Shown here piece after piece: positions 22,251-30,127 of a stretch of 37,994 nt of DNA. The DNA comes from Prevotella sp. (GTDB lineage Bacteria > Bacteroidota > Bacteroidia > Bacteroidales > Bacteroidaceae), in NCBI GenBank assembly GCA_016284635.1, contig JAEEPF010000014.1, forward strand, positions 1-37,994. The letters run 5' to 3'. Both the position numbers and the translations under genes were made by a program. The notes beneath the pieces are model-generated. The model searched no databases and had not been told where the DNA came from. It saw only the letters and a program-made list of their open reading frames with translations. The first letter of the stretch is position 1, and each line of letters begins with the position of its first letter.

Positions 22251-22390
22251 GAAACGAATGACCATAATAAACCCTAATTACCATAATTTATTCATATTTT
22301 TGAAACGAATTACCATAATCAATCCTAATTTTTATAATATTATTATTCATATTAGTGGACAAAATTATTTCAATTATTCAAATTCGTTTC
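22251..22390. repeat. Two copies of the AT-rich GAAACGAAT repeat
   Basis: A partial copy (22251-22298) is followed by a fuller one (22302-22390) ending AATTCGTTTC. A further ATTCGTTTC (22409-22417) lies inside the 3' end of the ketosynthase gene and encodes its last residues (RNES). This is the content of the 168-bp gap 22233-22400; no promoter was seen in it. Confidence 0.65.
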
Positions 22391-22400
22391 CTTTATCTTT

Positions 22401-24266
22401 TCATTTAGATTCGTTTCTAAGCACAATCGCGACGGAGTGGATGGCGGGGAGGTCATGGATGCCAAGGCGCGCCATGAGGGAACGGTAGAGGGGCGTGGTC
22501 TCATCATGACAGCCTACGAGGACGGTCTTGTAACGGCCACTTTGCAGGAGCAGACGAGCATCGCGGAGTGCCCATTCGAGGGAATCATCTGACTGGGTGT
22601 ATGTGACGTTGTAACCATGACAACCCAGACGGATGGCGATGTTGCTCGAAATGGTGTTGTGAGTACTCTGCATGAAGTTCGTGGGACTGAGCATCACCTC
22701 ACCCTCTTCCAAGAGTTGCATGAGGAGGGCCTCACTATTCTCCCAGCAACCTAAGGCCGTGCCTGTGATGATGGCGTCTGGACACTCGATGCCCGCCTGC
22801 TTCAAAGCCTTCAGCGAAGAGAGCAGCGAGGCCTTCATCAGTTTACCCATCCGACGCGCTTCCATCGGTTTGATATAGTCGCGGATCTCAGAGAGTTGGT
22901 CGATGGAGGTGATTTCAACGCGGGAGAGTTCCTTGATTTCCGAGGAAGGAGGACGGAGGAAGGAGGAAGGAGAATACTCTTGCCTCTGATCCTGCCTCAG
23001 ACATTTCTCGTTCCTCATTCCTCCTTCCTCCTTCCTCGAAAATACCAGAGATGAATCATTCCCCCCAAACCCAAAAGAATTACAGAGGACATGGCGGAGC
23101 TGGCAACCATCAGTACCCAAAGAGGGGACGATGCCTGATGCCATGGGATGCGCGAAGCCGAGGTTCGCAGGAATGAAACCGTGGTGCATGGCAAGCAGAC
23201 AGATGACCGTCTCGATGCTGCCAGATGCACTGGTGGTATGGCCTGTGAAGCCCTTCGTGCTCGATACTGGTGGCAGATCGCTGCCAAAGAGGCGTTGCAG
23301 GGCGACACTCTCACTCTGGTCGTTGTTGGGCGTGCCTGTCCCGTGGGCATTCACATAGTCAATGTCTGAAGGCTGCAGGCCAGCCATATCGAGCGCCTCA
23401 CGCATGGCGAGGTAAGCTCCTTCGCCGTTGTCAGACGAAGCCGTCTGGTGGAAGGCGTCGCAGGCGTTGCCATAGCCGCTGAGATAAGCATGGATGGGTG
23501 CCTGACGCTGAAGGGCATGTTCTTCCGTTTCCATCACCACGAATGCAGCCCCCTCGCCCAGGTTCAATCCCGCACGTGTTTCGTCGAAGGGACGACAACG
23601 CTCTTTGTCGAGGATCATCAGCGAGTTGAAGCCATTGAGGTGGAATAAGGAGAGCGCCTCAGTACCACCAGCCACGACGATGTCAGCCTCGCCTGCCTTC
23701 AGCATATTCGCACCCAGGATGAGCGCATTGGCGGCAGAGGAACAGGCGGTAGAGATGGTGGTGTAGTCTGTGAAGCAACCGAAGTGGTCAGCCATCAGAC
23801 GGGTGTTATCGCCACAACTATGGTCCAGCAGATACTCCAGATGACCGCCATCGGCAATCATCTCTGCAAAGTAGCGTTCGCTAAGGTCCATGCCTGCGAC
23901 AGTGGTGCCGGAGATGAGGAGAATTCTAGAGGAGTCAGGAGACAGGAGACAGGAGTCAGGAGAATACTCTTGCGACGGACATTTCTCCTGTCTCCTTAAA
24001 AGGAGACTGTCCTCCAGGGCCTGGCGGATAGACCACATGCCCATCATGGCCGTACGACTGAACTTGCCGGAGGGGTCGAGGGAGAGACGCGACTGGAGTT
24101 CCTCATCAGACCACTTCACCTCACCAACAGGCAACTCGTGGTGGGTGGAAGGGAGATAGCGCATCTCACCGATGCCCGACCTGCCTTCGCGCAGTGACTC
24201 CAGTACCGTGGCCTTATCGTAGCCAATGGCGGAGATGATGCCTTCACCCGTGATGGCTATGTTCAT
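22401..24266 (-). CDS. Ketosynthase fused to chain-length-factor-like half (KS-CLF)
   Basis: This 621-aa protein has a full ketosynthase at residues 1-411, with the nucleophile C175 ('STACSSAAN'), H308 ('NAHGTGT'), K338 and H343 ('KGFTGH'). Residues 443-621 match the short KS-like partner of aryl-polyene clusters (Ketoacyl-synt_2, 'chain length factor'): 'YIKPMEARRMGKLMK', 'SPTNFMQSTHNTISSNIAI', 'NVTYTQSDDSLEWAL'. In relatives I recall these as separate proteins. Residues 412-442, exactly between the halves, are encoded by palindromic element E4. A second element, E5, encodes about residues 88-115 in a loop of the KS domain. The gene overlaps the upstream carrier protein by ATGA. It condenses malonyl units on the growing polyene. 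Confidence 0.8.
   Translation of the reverse strand: MNIAITGEGIISAIGYDKATVLESLREGRSGIGEMRYLPSTHHELPVGEVKWSDEELQSRLSLDPSGKFSRTAMMGMWSIRQALEDSLLLRRQEKCPSQEYSPDSCLLSPDSSRILLISGTTVAGMDLSERYFAEMIADGGHLEYLLDHSCGDNTRLMADHFGCFTDYTTISTACSSAANALILGANMLKAGEADIVVAGGTEALSLFHLNGFNSLMILDKERCRPFDETRAGLNLGEGAAFVVMETEEHALQRQAPIHAYLSGYGNACDAFHQTASSDNGEGAYLAMREALDMAGLQPSDIDYVNAHGTGTPNNDQSESVALQRLFGSDLPPVSSTKGFTGHTTSASGSIETVICLLAMHHGFIPANLGFAHPMASGIVPSLGTDGCQLRHVLCNSFGFGGNDSSLVFSRKEEGGMRNEKCLRQDQRQEYSPSSFLRPPSSEIKELSRVEITSIDQLSEIRDYIKPMEARRMGKLMKASLLSSLKALKQAGIECPDAIITGTALGCWENSEALLMQLLEEGEVMLSPTNFMQSTHNTISSNIAIRLGCHGYNVTYTQSDDSLEWALRDARLLLQSGRYKTVLVGCHDETTPLYRSLMARLGIHDLPAIHSVAIVLRNESK
22939..23040. repeat. In-frame palindromic element E4 (KS/CLF junction)
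   Basis: 34-bp arms (22939-22972, 23007-23040; 30 of 34 matches) of GAGGAAG heptamers flank a 34-nt core. Total 102 bp (34 codons). Its core runs in the sense of the gene, opposite to E1-E3. It encodes the link between the KS and CLF-like halves. Confidence 0.8.
23929..23997. repeat. In-frame palindromic element E5 (short)
   Basis: Left arm 23929-23962 is of GGAGWCA heptamers, the core is 22 nt (AAATGTCCGTCGCAAGAGTATT on the minus strand, split here as AAATGTCCGTCG and CAAGAGTATT), and the right arm is cut to about 13 bp. It is translated as about 25 extra residues in the N-terminal part of the ketosynthase. Confidence 0.7.
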
Positions 24267-24523
24267 TTCTTACGGTTTTCGTTCACATACTCAGCGATGG
24301 TGCGCACACTCTTGAAGATGGCCTTGCCTTCGGCAGGTGAAGCCAGTTTGATGCCATAACGCTTCTCCATGAGCACAATCAGTTCGAGGGCGTCGATGGA
24401 GTCGAGTCCCAGACCGTCTTCGCCAAAGAGCGGGGCATCAGTATCGATGTCATCGGGAGTCATCTCCTCGAGATTCAGCGCTTCGATGATGCGCTGCTTG
24501 AGTTCTAAGATTAATTCTTCCAT
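24263..24523 (-). CDS. Acyl carrier protein 2
   Basis: This 86-aa carrier protein has S42 in 'LGLDSIDALELIV' and the acidic helix II typical of FAS/PKS II carriers. The stop overlaps the start of the KS-CLF by ATGA, so it is likely the carrier used during chain extension. Confidence 0.85.
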   Translation of the reverse strand: MEELILELKQRIIEALNLEEMTPDDIDTDAPLFGEDGLGLDSIDALELIVLMEKRYGIKLASPAEGKAIFKSVRTIAEYVNENRKK

Positions 24524-24537
24524 TTTTATATTTAAAC

Positions 24538-24602
24538 TACGGATTTTACGGATTATACGGATTCTTTACTTTTTACTTTTCACTTCTCACTTTTCACTTC
24601 AA
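24538..24602. repeat. Nonamer (TACGGATTn) and heptamer (ACTTTTC) arrays
   Basis: Three TACGGATTn units (24538-24564) are followed by heptamers (24565-24602). The heptamers overlap the end of the next gene and encode its last residues (EVKSEK) and stop. Confidence 0.65.
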
Positions 24603-26340
24603 GGATTCGCAGGTCGGCTACAAAATGGGTGTCGTCCTCATAGTCGAGCCAGCCACAGAGGATGGACTGGGTCATGGGATCGAGACAGGAGGCCTGCAAG
24701 ATCTGTTGCATCAGACGCTCGTCGCGACGAGGCAGGATGTAGAACGAGGTCTCACCGTGATAGCCATTGCGGATGGCAATCTCACCCGTCACGATGTTGG
24801 GGAGGGTATAGACGAACACGGAGGGACTGGGGAAACAGTTGTCAGGATCGGCAATGGTCTCGAGGTACTGTCTGTCTGCACAGATGGATGAGGAGTGGTT
24901 GAAGAAGATCACAGCACGATCGTCACAAGCCACGAAACGTTCTGCGCCCTCAGCCTGTAACAGAAGTTCGCTGGCGATGAAACCCAGACGACTCAGGGGA
25001 TCCATCTTGTAATATTTCGGATAGTCGCCCACGTACTGGCGATAGAGGGCTGTGAGGAGGGCTGGGCCATTGGCATCGATAGGCAGACAACGTCCATCTA
25101 CCTCAACAGCGTCAGGACGGATGAGGACGGTGTGTTTTGTGGAATGTGGAATGAGGAATGTGGAATGAGAAATGTCTGAGGCAGAAATAACAGATGCAAA
25201 ATCAGCGGCAGGAGTATTCTCATTCCTCATTCCACATTCCACATTCCTCGAGATTAACAACGCTGCATTGCACCCCCCAAAGCCGGAAAGCATCTTGACG
25301 AAAGCGGATTTGGAGGTGGGCTGGTGCGAGGCAGAGAGGGAGATATGGCCTGAGACGCCCAGTTCCTCGAAGCCTTGTGTGGCGAGGATGGTCTGGTCGT
25401 CCATGGCTGCCATAGAGAGGATGGTCTCAAGAACGCCAGCAGCACCCATTGTATGGCCATAGTAGCCTTTGTAGGCATTGACTGAGACGTCCATTAGTCC
25501 AGCCCGTTCGATGGCCACAGACTCCATCTGGTCGTTAAAGATCGTGGCCGTGCCGTGGGCATTGATGAAGGCAAGGGATTCTTGATCGCCATCGCTCACC
25601 ACAGCCTTTAAGGCAAGATAGGAACCTTCACCGTTCTTGGCTGGGTTGCTGATATGGGTGGCGTCGTTGCGGATGGCACCTAGGCCGAGGGTCCAGTCCC
25701 CTACTCCTTTACTTAAGATCATCGTGGCAGCTGCCTCGCCAAGATTCAGACCCATGCGCTCCATATCGAAGGGACGGCAGGGTTCTGGCGAGAGGGCTTT
25801 CAACGACTGAAAGCCAGAGACGATGAAACGGCTCTGACTGTCTGCCCCACAGACTACGGCATGGTCGTACTGTCCGTCTTCAAGCAGTCGCGAGGCAAGG
25901 ATCAGGGCTGAGAGGCCTGAGATGCAGGCGTTACACACCACAATAGGGTCTGTGGTGAAACCCAAGGTCTTTGCGATGCGCTGGGCGCTGTCCGCAGGTG
26001 AAAGAATATTGGAATCAGGAGATTCCTCCAATAGTTCCACATCGCCTTTGGTGGTGCTGATGATAAGGATGACATTCGACTGCGAGACGTCGAGCGTGGT
26101 CTGTGAGAGCGCCTCACGGACAGAGGTGACGACCATCGACTCGAAACGGGAGAGGCCGCTGATAAGGAATTGCTGCTCCTGTTCTTTGGAGAACAACGAG
26201 GCCGTCAGCACCTTATCTGGCAACGACCACCGCTGGTCATGACGCATCAGCGCAGAACGACCAGCCTTCACGGCCTGATAGTTCTCCGCCGTCGTCGCTC
26301 CCAAGGGCGACAATATATTATCAGCAACTTTATATACCAT
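24580..26340 (-). CDS. Ketosynthase fused to a second KS-like half
   Basis: This 586-aa protein has a complete KS at residues 1-365: C139 ('VVCNACISG'), H262 ('INAHGTA') and H296 ('KGYYGHTMGA'). Residues 403-586 ('YKMDPLSRLGFIASELLL', 'VFVYTLPNIVTGEIAIRNGY') look like a KS-derived domain without catalytic residues, as found next to KS genes in flexirubin-type clusters. Residues about 366-402 are encoded by palindromic element E3, again exactly at the junction. The start overlaps the thioesterase stop as TAATG. It may start or extend the chain. Confidence 0.75.
   Translation of the reverse strand: MVYKVADNILSPLGATTAENYQAVKAGRSALMRHDQRWSLPDKVLTASLFSKEQEQQFLISGLSRFESMVVTSVREALSQTTLDVSQSNVILIISTTKGDVELLEESPDSNILSPADSAQRIAKTLGFTTDPIVVCNACISGLSALILASRLLEDGQYDHAVVCGADSQSRFIVSGFQSLKALSPEPCRPFDMERMGLNLGEAAATMILSKGVGDWTLGLGAIRNDATHISNPAKNGEGSYLALKAVVSDGDQESLAFINAHGTATIFNDQMESVAIERAGLMDVSVNAYKGYYGHTMGAAGVLETILSMAAMDDQTILATQGFEELGVSGHISLSASHQPTSKSAFVKMLSGFGGCNAALLISRNVECGMRNENTPAADFASVISASDISHSTFLIPHSTKHTVLIRPDAVEVDGRCLPIDANGPALLTALYRQYVGDYPKYYKMDPLSRLGFIASELLLQAEGAERFVACDDRAVIFFNHSSSICADRQYLETIADPDNCFPSPSVFVYTLPNIVTGEIAIRNGYHGETSFYILPRRDERLMQQILQASCLDPMTQSILCGWLDYEDDTHFVADLRILEVKSEK
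25136..25252. repeat. In-frame palindromic element E3 (KS/KS-like junction)
   Basis: 34-bp arms of GWGGAAT heptamers flank a 49-nt core (25170-25218) that starts AAATGTCTGAGGCAG and ends GGAGTATT. Total 117 bp (39 codons). It encodes a Ser/Asn/Ala-rich link including SDISHSTFLIPHS. Confidence 0.8.
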
Positions 26341-26780
26341 TACAAACTATCCCCCTCCACGTCCCAGCGCTTTTTCCATTCAAGATAGAACGGCGGATTG
26401 TCCCACACCAACTGGTACTGCAAGTCCATAAACACCTGAACGGAGTGGCCTGTGGCAATCAGACTCTCATCGGCCGTGTCGTGGATCTCATAGTCGAAGA
26501 TGACCTTCGCAGAGATCGTAGGACGGTAGATAATGTCGATACGAGGGCGCATGCCATAGCGGATGGGCTTCTTATACTGGATGGTCTGTTCGACGATGGG
26601 CGCATAATAACCGTGGTTCACATAACCCATATAAGTCAGGTCGTACTTCGCGCCAAAGACCTCACGGGCATCCTCGAAATACAGGGCGTAGGCACCATGC
26701 CATACCACATTCATCATGTCGATCTCGCTGAAACGGATCTCCAACTCCTTCGAAGCCCTCAGTTCTTTCTTACCTTCCAT
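26340..26780 (-). CDS. Hotdog thioesterase (4HBT/YbgC type, ApeK-like)
   Basis: This 146-aa acyl thioesterase of the 4-hydroxybenzoyl-CoA family shows 'IRFSEIDMMNVVWHGAYALYFEDARE' (split: IRFSEIDMMNVV then WHGAYALYFEDARE), with D21 as the likely catalytic Asp. In polyene pathways it releases finished or stalled chains from the carrier. It overlaps the next ketosynthase by one base, so the two are coupled. Confidence 0.8.
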   Translation of the reverse strand: MEGKKELRASKELEIRFSEIDMMNVVWHGAYALYFEDAREVFGAKYDLTYMGYVNHGYYAPIVEQTIQYKKPIRYGMRPRIDIIYRPTISAKVIFDYEIHDTADESLIATGHSVQVFMDLQYQLVWDNPPFYLEWKKRWDVEGDSL

Positions 26781-26800
26781 TTTCTCACCTTTTCACTTTT

Positions 26801-27244
26801 TCACCCTTCCCTCACGCTAATCTTTATCTCCGTGCTCAGCAGTTCCTCACCATCACAGGTGACCGTTGCCTTGGCCAGAGTCATACCAAACACCTCGCTG
26901 ATGATTTCAACGGTAGTCGTGATGGTCTGTCCGACGGCAGGAAGGCTGTTGATGACAAGTTTCCTCACGGCTCCGATAACACCAATCTGGATGCCGTTGT
27001 TGAGCATGTATTTATTGACAAAGCCGATACGGGCGGCACAGGTCTGCGCCACATTCTCTATGAGTCCGCTGGCGGAGAAGAGGCCATTGTCGACGAAGAT
27101 GTTGTCTGCTGCAATAGTGGTCTCCGCGACCGTTCGCACCTCATCGAAATGGGTTAAACGGCCTATCATCACAAACGGCTCCTGTTGTGGCAGCAGTTCG
27201 TGAACGTCAATCTGACGCAGGAATTCTTCTGTAAACTCTTTCAT
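26801..27244 (-). CDS. Hotdog dehydratase partner (ApeP-like), His absent, Glu present
   Basis: This 147-aa hotdog protein has the FabZ-type entry 'LLPQQEPFVMIGRL' and the central helix 'GLIENVAQTCAARIG'. The helix keeps the catalytic Glu (E63), but the 'GHFPGxP' segment before it is replaced by 'DNGLFSASG' without His. Alone it should be inactive; in a heterodimer with the 20941 protein one complete His/Glu site would form across the interface. The start is the ATG at 27242-27244, which overlaps the previous stop as ATGA; a TTG three codons upstream is less likely. Confidence 0.75.
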   Translation of the reverse strand: MKEFTEEFLRQIDVHELLPQQEPFVMIGRLTHFDEVRTVAETTIAADNIFVDNGLFSASGLIENVAQTCAARIGFVNKYMLNNGIQIGVIGAVRKLVINSLPAVGQTITTTVEIISEVFGMTLAKATVTCDGEELLSTEIKISVREG

Positions 27245-28119
27245 TGTTTCCAAAAATCAAAATAGTTATACCATTGTGTGGGATATTGCTTCAAAAGCCG
27301 TTCAAGTTCTGCGATGTAGGCATGCAGCAACTGTTCGGTCTGTTGTTTTCGGGGGGCCTCCTTATCATACGAGAGTGGCGTGACGTAGATAGTATACTGT
27401 GTCCATGACGATTTCATCACGTTCACAGCCAACACATCAAGGCCTCGCATCGTAGCCACAGAGTAGGGTCCCATGGGGAACCGGGCCTCATGCCCCAAGA
27501 ACTCTGCCTTGAGCGCCTTCTGCGAACCCCATATACGGTCACCAGGTATGCTTATAATCTCACCATCAGTCAGGGCACGATCGATTTCAAAGAGATGACT
27601 CATATCCTCGCGAATGGGAATCATGCCTATGTTCGTGTGGGAAAACAGACGCTTGCGATTCTCCATGACGGAAGACTTCTCACCCATATAGACGATGGCG
27701 TTGAGATGTTTGGTCTTTGTCACCAGCGTGTAGCCCGCAATCTCGTAGTTACCCATGTGGGAACTCAGTTGCACAAAACCTGGCTCCTCATCAGACAGAC
27801 GGAGGAAATTATCGTAGCCTTCAATTGTCACATTGATCTTCTTGCCTGCATACATCGCGAACTTGTCGATGACAGCCTCAGCAAAGATACAATGATTCAC
27901 ATAAGTATGGCAGAAGGCCTTAAGAGGCGATTCCCCGTAACGCTCGCGGAAGTAGCGGTAAATGAACTTATAGCCTGGGCGGAAAAGACAAGGCGGTATG
28001 ACAAAGATATAGGTAAAGACGTAGACGACACGAACGTCCACCTTCCGCAATATCCCTATCAGCCAACGGTGCATCAGACTGTTGCCATAGGTCGTACCAT
28101 CCCATTGCTTCTCTGCCAC
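27241..28119 (-). CDS. LpxL/HtrB-type acyltransferase
   Basis: This 292-aa protein of the lipid A acyltransferase family has an N-terminal hydrophobic segment (about 30-46) and the catalytic 'SSHMGNYE' (H121, E126). It moves an acyl chain from a carrier protein to a lipid at the inner membrane. In polyene clusters this enzyme is a candidate to attach the polyene or a fatty acid to the lipid anchor. The start is GTG at 28117-28119, overlapping the carrier-protein stop as TAGTG. Confidence 0.75.
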   Translation of the reverse strand: MAEKQWDGTTYGNSLMHRWLIGILRKVDVRVVYVFTYIFVIPPCLFRPGYKFIYRYFRERYGESPLKAFCHTYVNHCIFAEAVIDKFAMYAGKKINVTIEGYDNFLRLSDEEPGFVQLSSHMGNYEIAGYTLVTKTKHLNAIVYMGEKSSVMENRKRLFSHTNIGMIPIREDMSHLFEIDRALTDGEIISIPGDRIWGSQKALKAEFLGHEARFPMGPYSVATMRGLDVLAVNVMKSSWTQYTIYVTPLSYDKEAPRKQQTEQLLHAYIAELERLLKQYPTQWYNYFDFWKQ

Positions 28120-28361
28120 TACCCTACTTTACTTTCAATATAGTCACAAAACTGGCGCAATGTAGTCACACCTGTCATTTCCTCGGGCTTGATCTTAAAG
28201 CCGAAATTCTTCTCCACGATGACGACGATGTCCACAAAGTCGAGGCTGTCGATGCCCATGTCTTCCTTCAGAGTTGCATCGTCGCTGATTTTCTCTTCGT
28301 CGATCTCCAGATCATCGATGAGGAATGCCCTCACCTTTTCTTCAATTTCTTGTCTTGACAT
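28119..28361 (-). CDS. Acyl carrier protein 1
   Basis: This 80-aa carrier protein has S39 in 'DMGIDSLDFVDI', close to standard fatty-acid ACP in length and charge. It is coupled by one base to the LpxL-type acyltransferase, which may use it as donor. Confidence 0.85.
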   Translation of the reverse strand: MSRQEIEEKVRAFLIDDLEIDEEKISDDATLKEDMGIDSLDFVDIVVIVEKNFGFKIKPEEMTGVTTLRQFCDYIESKVG

Positions 28362-28394
28362 TTTATTTATATTTTACGGATTTACACTATTCTC

Positions 28395-29498
28395 TCACCT
28401 CTTACCTCTAACCACTAAAATGGAGTGTCCATGGCCCAGATGGTCGTAGATCTGCTCGATCTCCAGACCAGCCTCACGGATGCAAGCCTCCATGTCCTCA
28501 GTGTTGTACATCTTCGAGTTGCCATTGGCGATGGCCGTGAAGTAGAGACTCGTCATGGTGAGGCAGAAGGCCGCAGGCTCGAAGCGCTGACGGTCCCAGA
28601 GCGTCTCCATAATATAGATGCGCGTCCCGGGTGTCATCGCCGCCTTTGCACGACGCAGGATGCCAACGATCTCTGGCATCGAGAAACAGTCGAGGAACTG
28701 ACTCATCCAGATGGCGTCCAATTCTCCTCGCTTCGGAAACATCGCCTTTTCATCCAGCAGATTGATCCCATATCCACTAATTCTCTCTGCCCCAGGCTTC
28801 CCCTTGATATTCGCCTGCATCATCGCGATCTGCTGCGGCAGGTCAAGGATGGTTACCTCCACCTCAGGGTTGTAGCCGACACATTGCAGCGCCCATTTGC
28901 CTGTATTGCCACCCACATCGTAGAGCGAACGCACATGATGCTCGTCGAAGATGATCTTCAGGGCCTCAGGGAACGAGGAGTCACTATAGAAATGGTCGAA
29001 GCCGAACCAGCTCTTCTGCACCTGTTCCGGCAGAATTGACAGTCCTTCATAGACCGTCGGCCAGGAACCAAAGTGCTTCAGGCCCTCTGGCTTGCCGTTC
29101 TTCAGCGATTCCTCCAGATGGAACCAGCCCTCGTAGTTCACGTCGTGGTTGAAATCGATGTTCACGCGTGTGGCAGGGTCATTCAAAAGGAACCAGCCCG
29201 TTTTCGAGAGTGTAAAGCGGTCTGTCTCTGGGTCAACCAAAACCGTTCCTATGCAGAGTGAGGCCTCCAAAAGGCACTTCACGGCATAGTCGGAGAGGCC
29301 TGTTTGCGTGCAGATCTCCTGACGCGTCAGTCCCTCGTCGGCATCGCGCAGCAGGTCGAGGATGCCCCATTTCACCATCAGTCTCGAAGCCTGGAAAACA
29401 ACTGGTCCCCAGGCGATGAATTCCGCCAGCCGCTGTGCCTCACGGGCACTCAGCTGTTCGTCGGTATAACACTTCTTTAGAGCGGGAGATAGATTCAT
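28395..29498 (-). CDS. SAM-dependent O-methyltransferase
   Basis: This 367-aa class I methyltransferase has an N-terminal winged-helix dimerisation domain (about 20-110, 'WGILDLLRDADEGLTRQEIC') and a Rossmann domain with motif I DVGGNTG (194-200). This is the architecture of small-molecule O-methyltransferases of the acetylserotonin/hydroxyneurosporene type. Aryl polyenes often carry methyl or methoxy groups on the ring, so ring methylation is likely but not shown. It lies 9 bp after the preceding gene. Confidence 0.8.
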   Translation of the reverse strand: MNLSPALKKCYTDEQLSAREAQRLAEFIAWGPVVFQASRLMVKWGILDLLRDADEGLTRQEICTQTGLSDYAVKCLLEASLCIGTVLVDPETDRFTLSKTGWFLLNDPATRVNIDFNHDVNYEGWFHLEESLKNGKPEGLKHFGSWPTVYEGLSILPEQVQKSWFGFDHFYSDSSFPEALKIIFDEHHVRSLYDVGGNTGKWALQCVGYNPEVEVTILDLPQQIAMMQANIKGKPGAERISGYGINLLDEKAMFPKRGELDAIWMSQFLDCFSMPEIVGILRRAKAAMTPGTRIYIMETLWDRQRFEPAAFCLTMTSLYFTAIANGNSKMYNTEDMEACIREAGLEIEQIYDHLGHGHSILVVRGKR

Positions 29499-29507
29499 CT
29501 CTACAGA

Positions 29508-30107
29508 TTATTTTTTGATGTCTTCCAAAAGATCTTTGGCAAAACTCTTGTGGAACATCTGCATACGACGTTTGAAGGTTGGAATCTTTAAATCAAGGGT
29601 TCTTGATGAAGCACCTCTGTAGTCGATAAGGTCAACCTTACAAACCCGATTGCCGTTGGCATCCTGAATAATAAGTTCGCCCCAGATGATGATACCGCCG
29701 TCGCGTTTACTGACACTCCAAGTGGCAGCACCAGAGTTACCCGTATCAAACTTCGTAGTATTGATGATGATATGATAGTCAGCATTTTTGTCATCTACGA
29801 TTTTCAGGTTGTGCTTTTTCTCCTCGTTCCAGCGCTCTGTGAAGAACTTCTTGGCTTCATTCATGAGGTAATCCCATCTTTCAAAATTCTTGGGGTCATC
29901 CTCCTGCAACAACTGCTTCAGGCTCCTGTCGCTCCTTGTTCTTTCGACTGCCTGAGCATCCAGATAGTTAAACTCCACAGTAGCGGTCTTGCCCGGCTGG
30001 CGAACCACGTCGACGAAACTGCCTTCGACGACCTTGAATTCGTCATCATCTGCAAAAGCTGTCGTCACAGCAAATATAGCCATCAAGGCCATCATCATCT
30101 TTTTCAT
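29508..30107 (-). CDS. Secreted protein of unknown function, 199 aa
   Basis: A signal peptide (1-19, cleaved after AFA) is followed by an alternating helix/strand protein with 'NADYHIIINTTKFD', 'GGIIIWGELIIQD' and a Lys-rich end. I do not recognise a named family. Its place, between the ketosynthase and the O-methyltransferase with short gaps, suggests a periplasmic accessory of the export route, comparable in position to the small envelope proteins of other polyene clusters. Confidence 0.5.
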   Translation of the reverse strand: MKKMMMALMAIFAVTTAFADDDEFKVVEGSFVDVVRQPGKTATVEFNYLDAQAVERTRSDRSLKQLLQEDDPKNFERWDYLMNEAKKFFTERWNEEKKHNLKIVDDKNADYHIIINTTKFDTGNSGAATWSVSKRDGGIIIWGELIIQDANGNRVCKVDLIDYRGASSRTLDLKIPTFKRRMQMFHKSFAKDLLEDIKK

Positions 30108-30127
30108 ATTCGTTTGTTGTTATGGGT

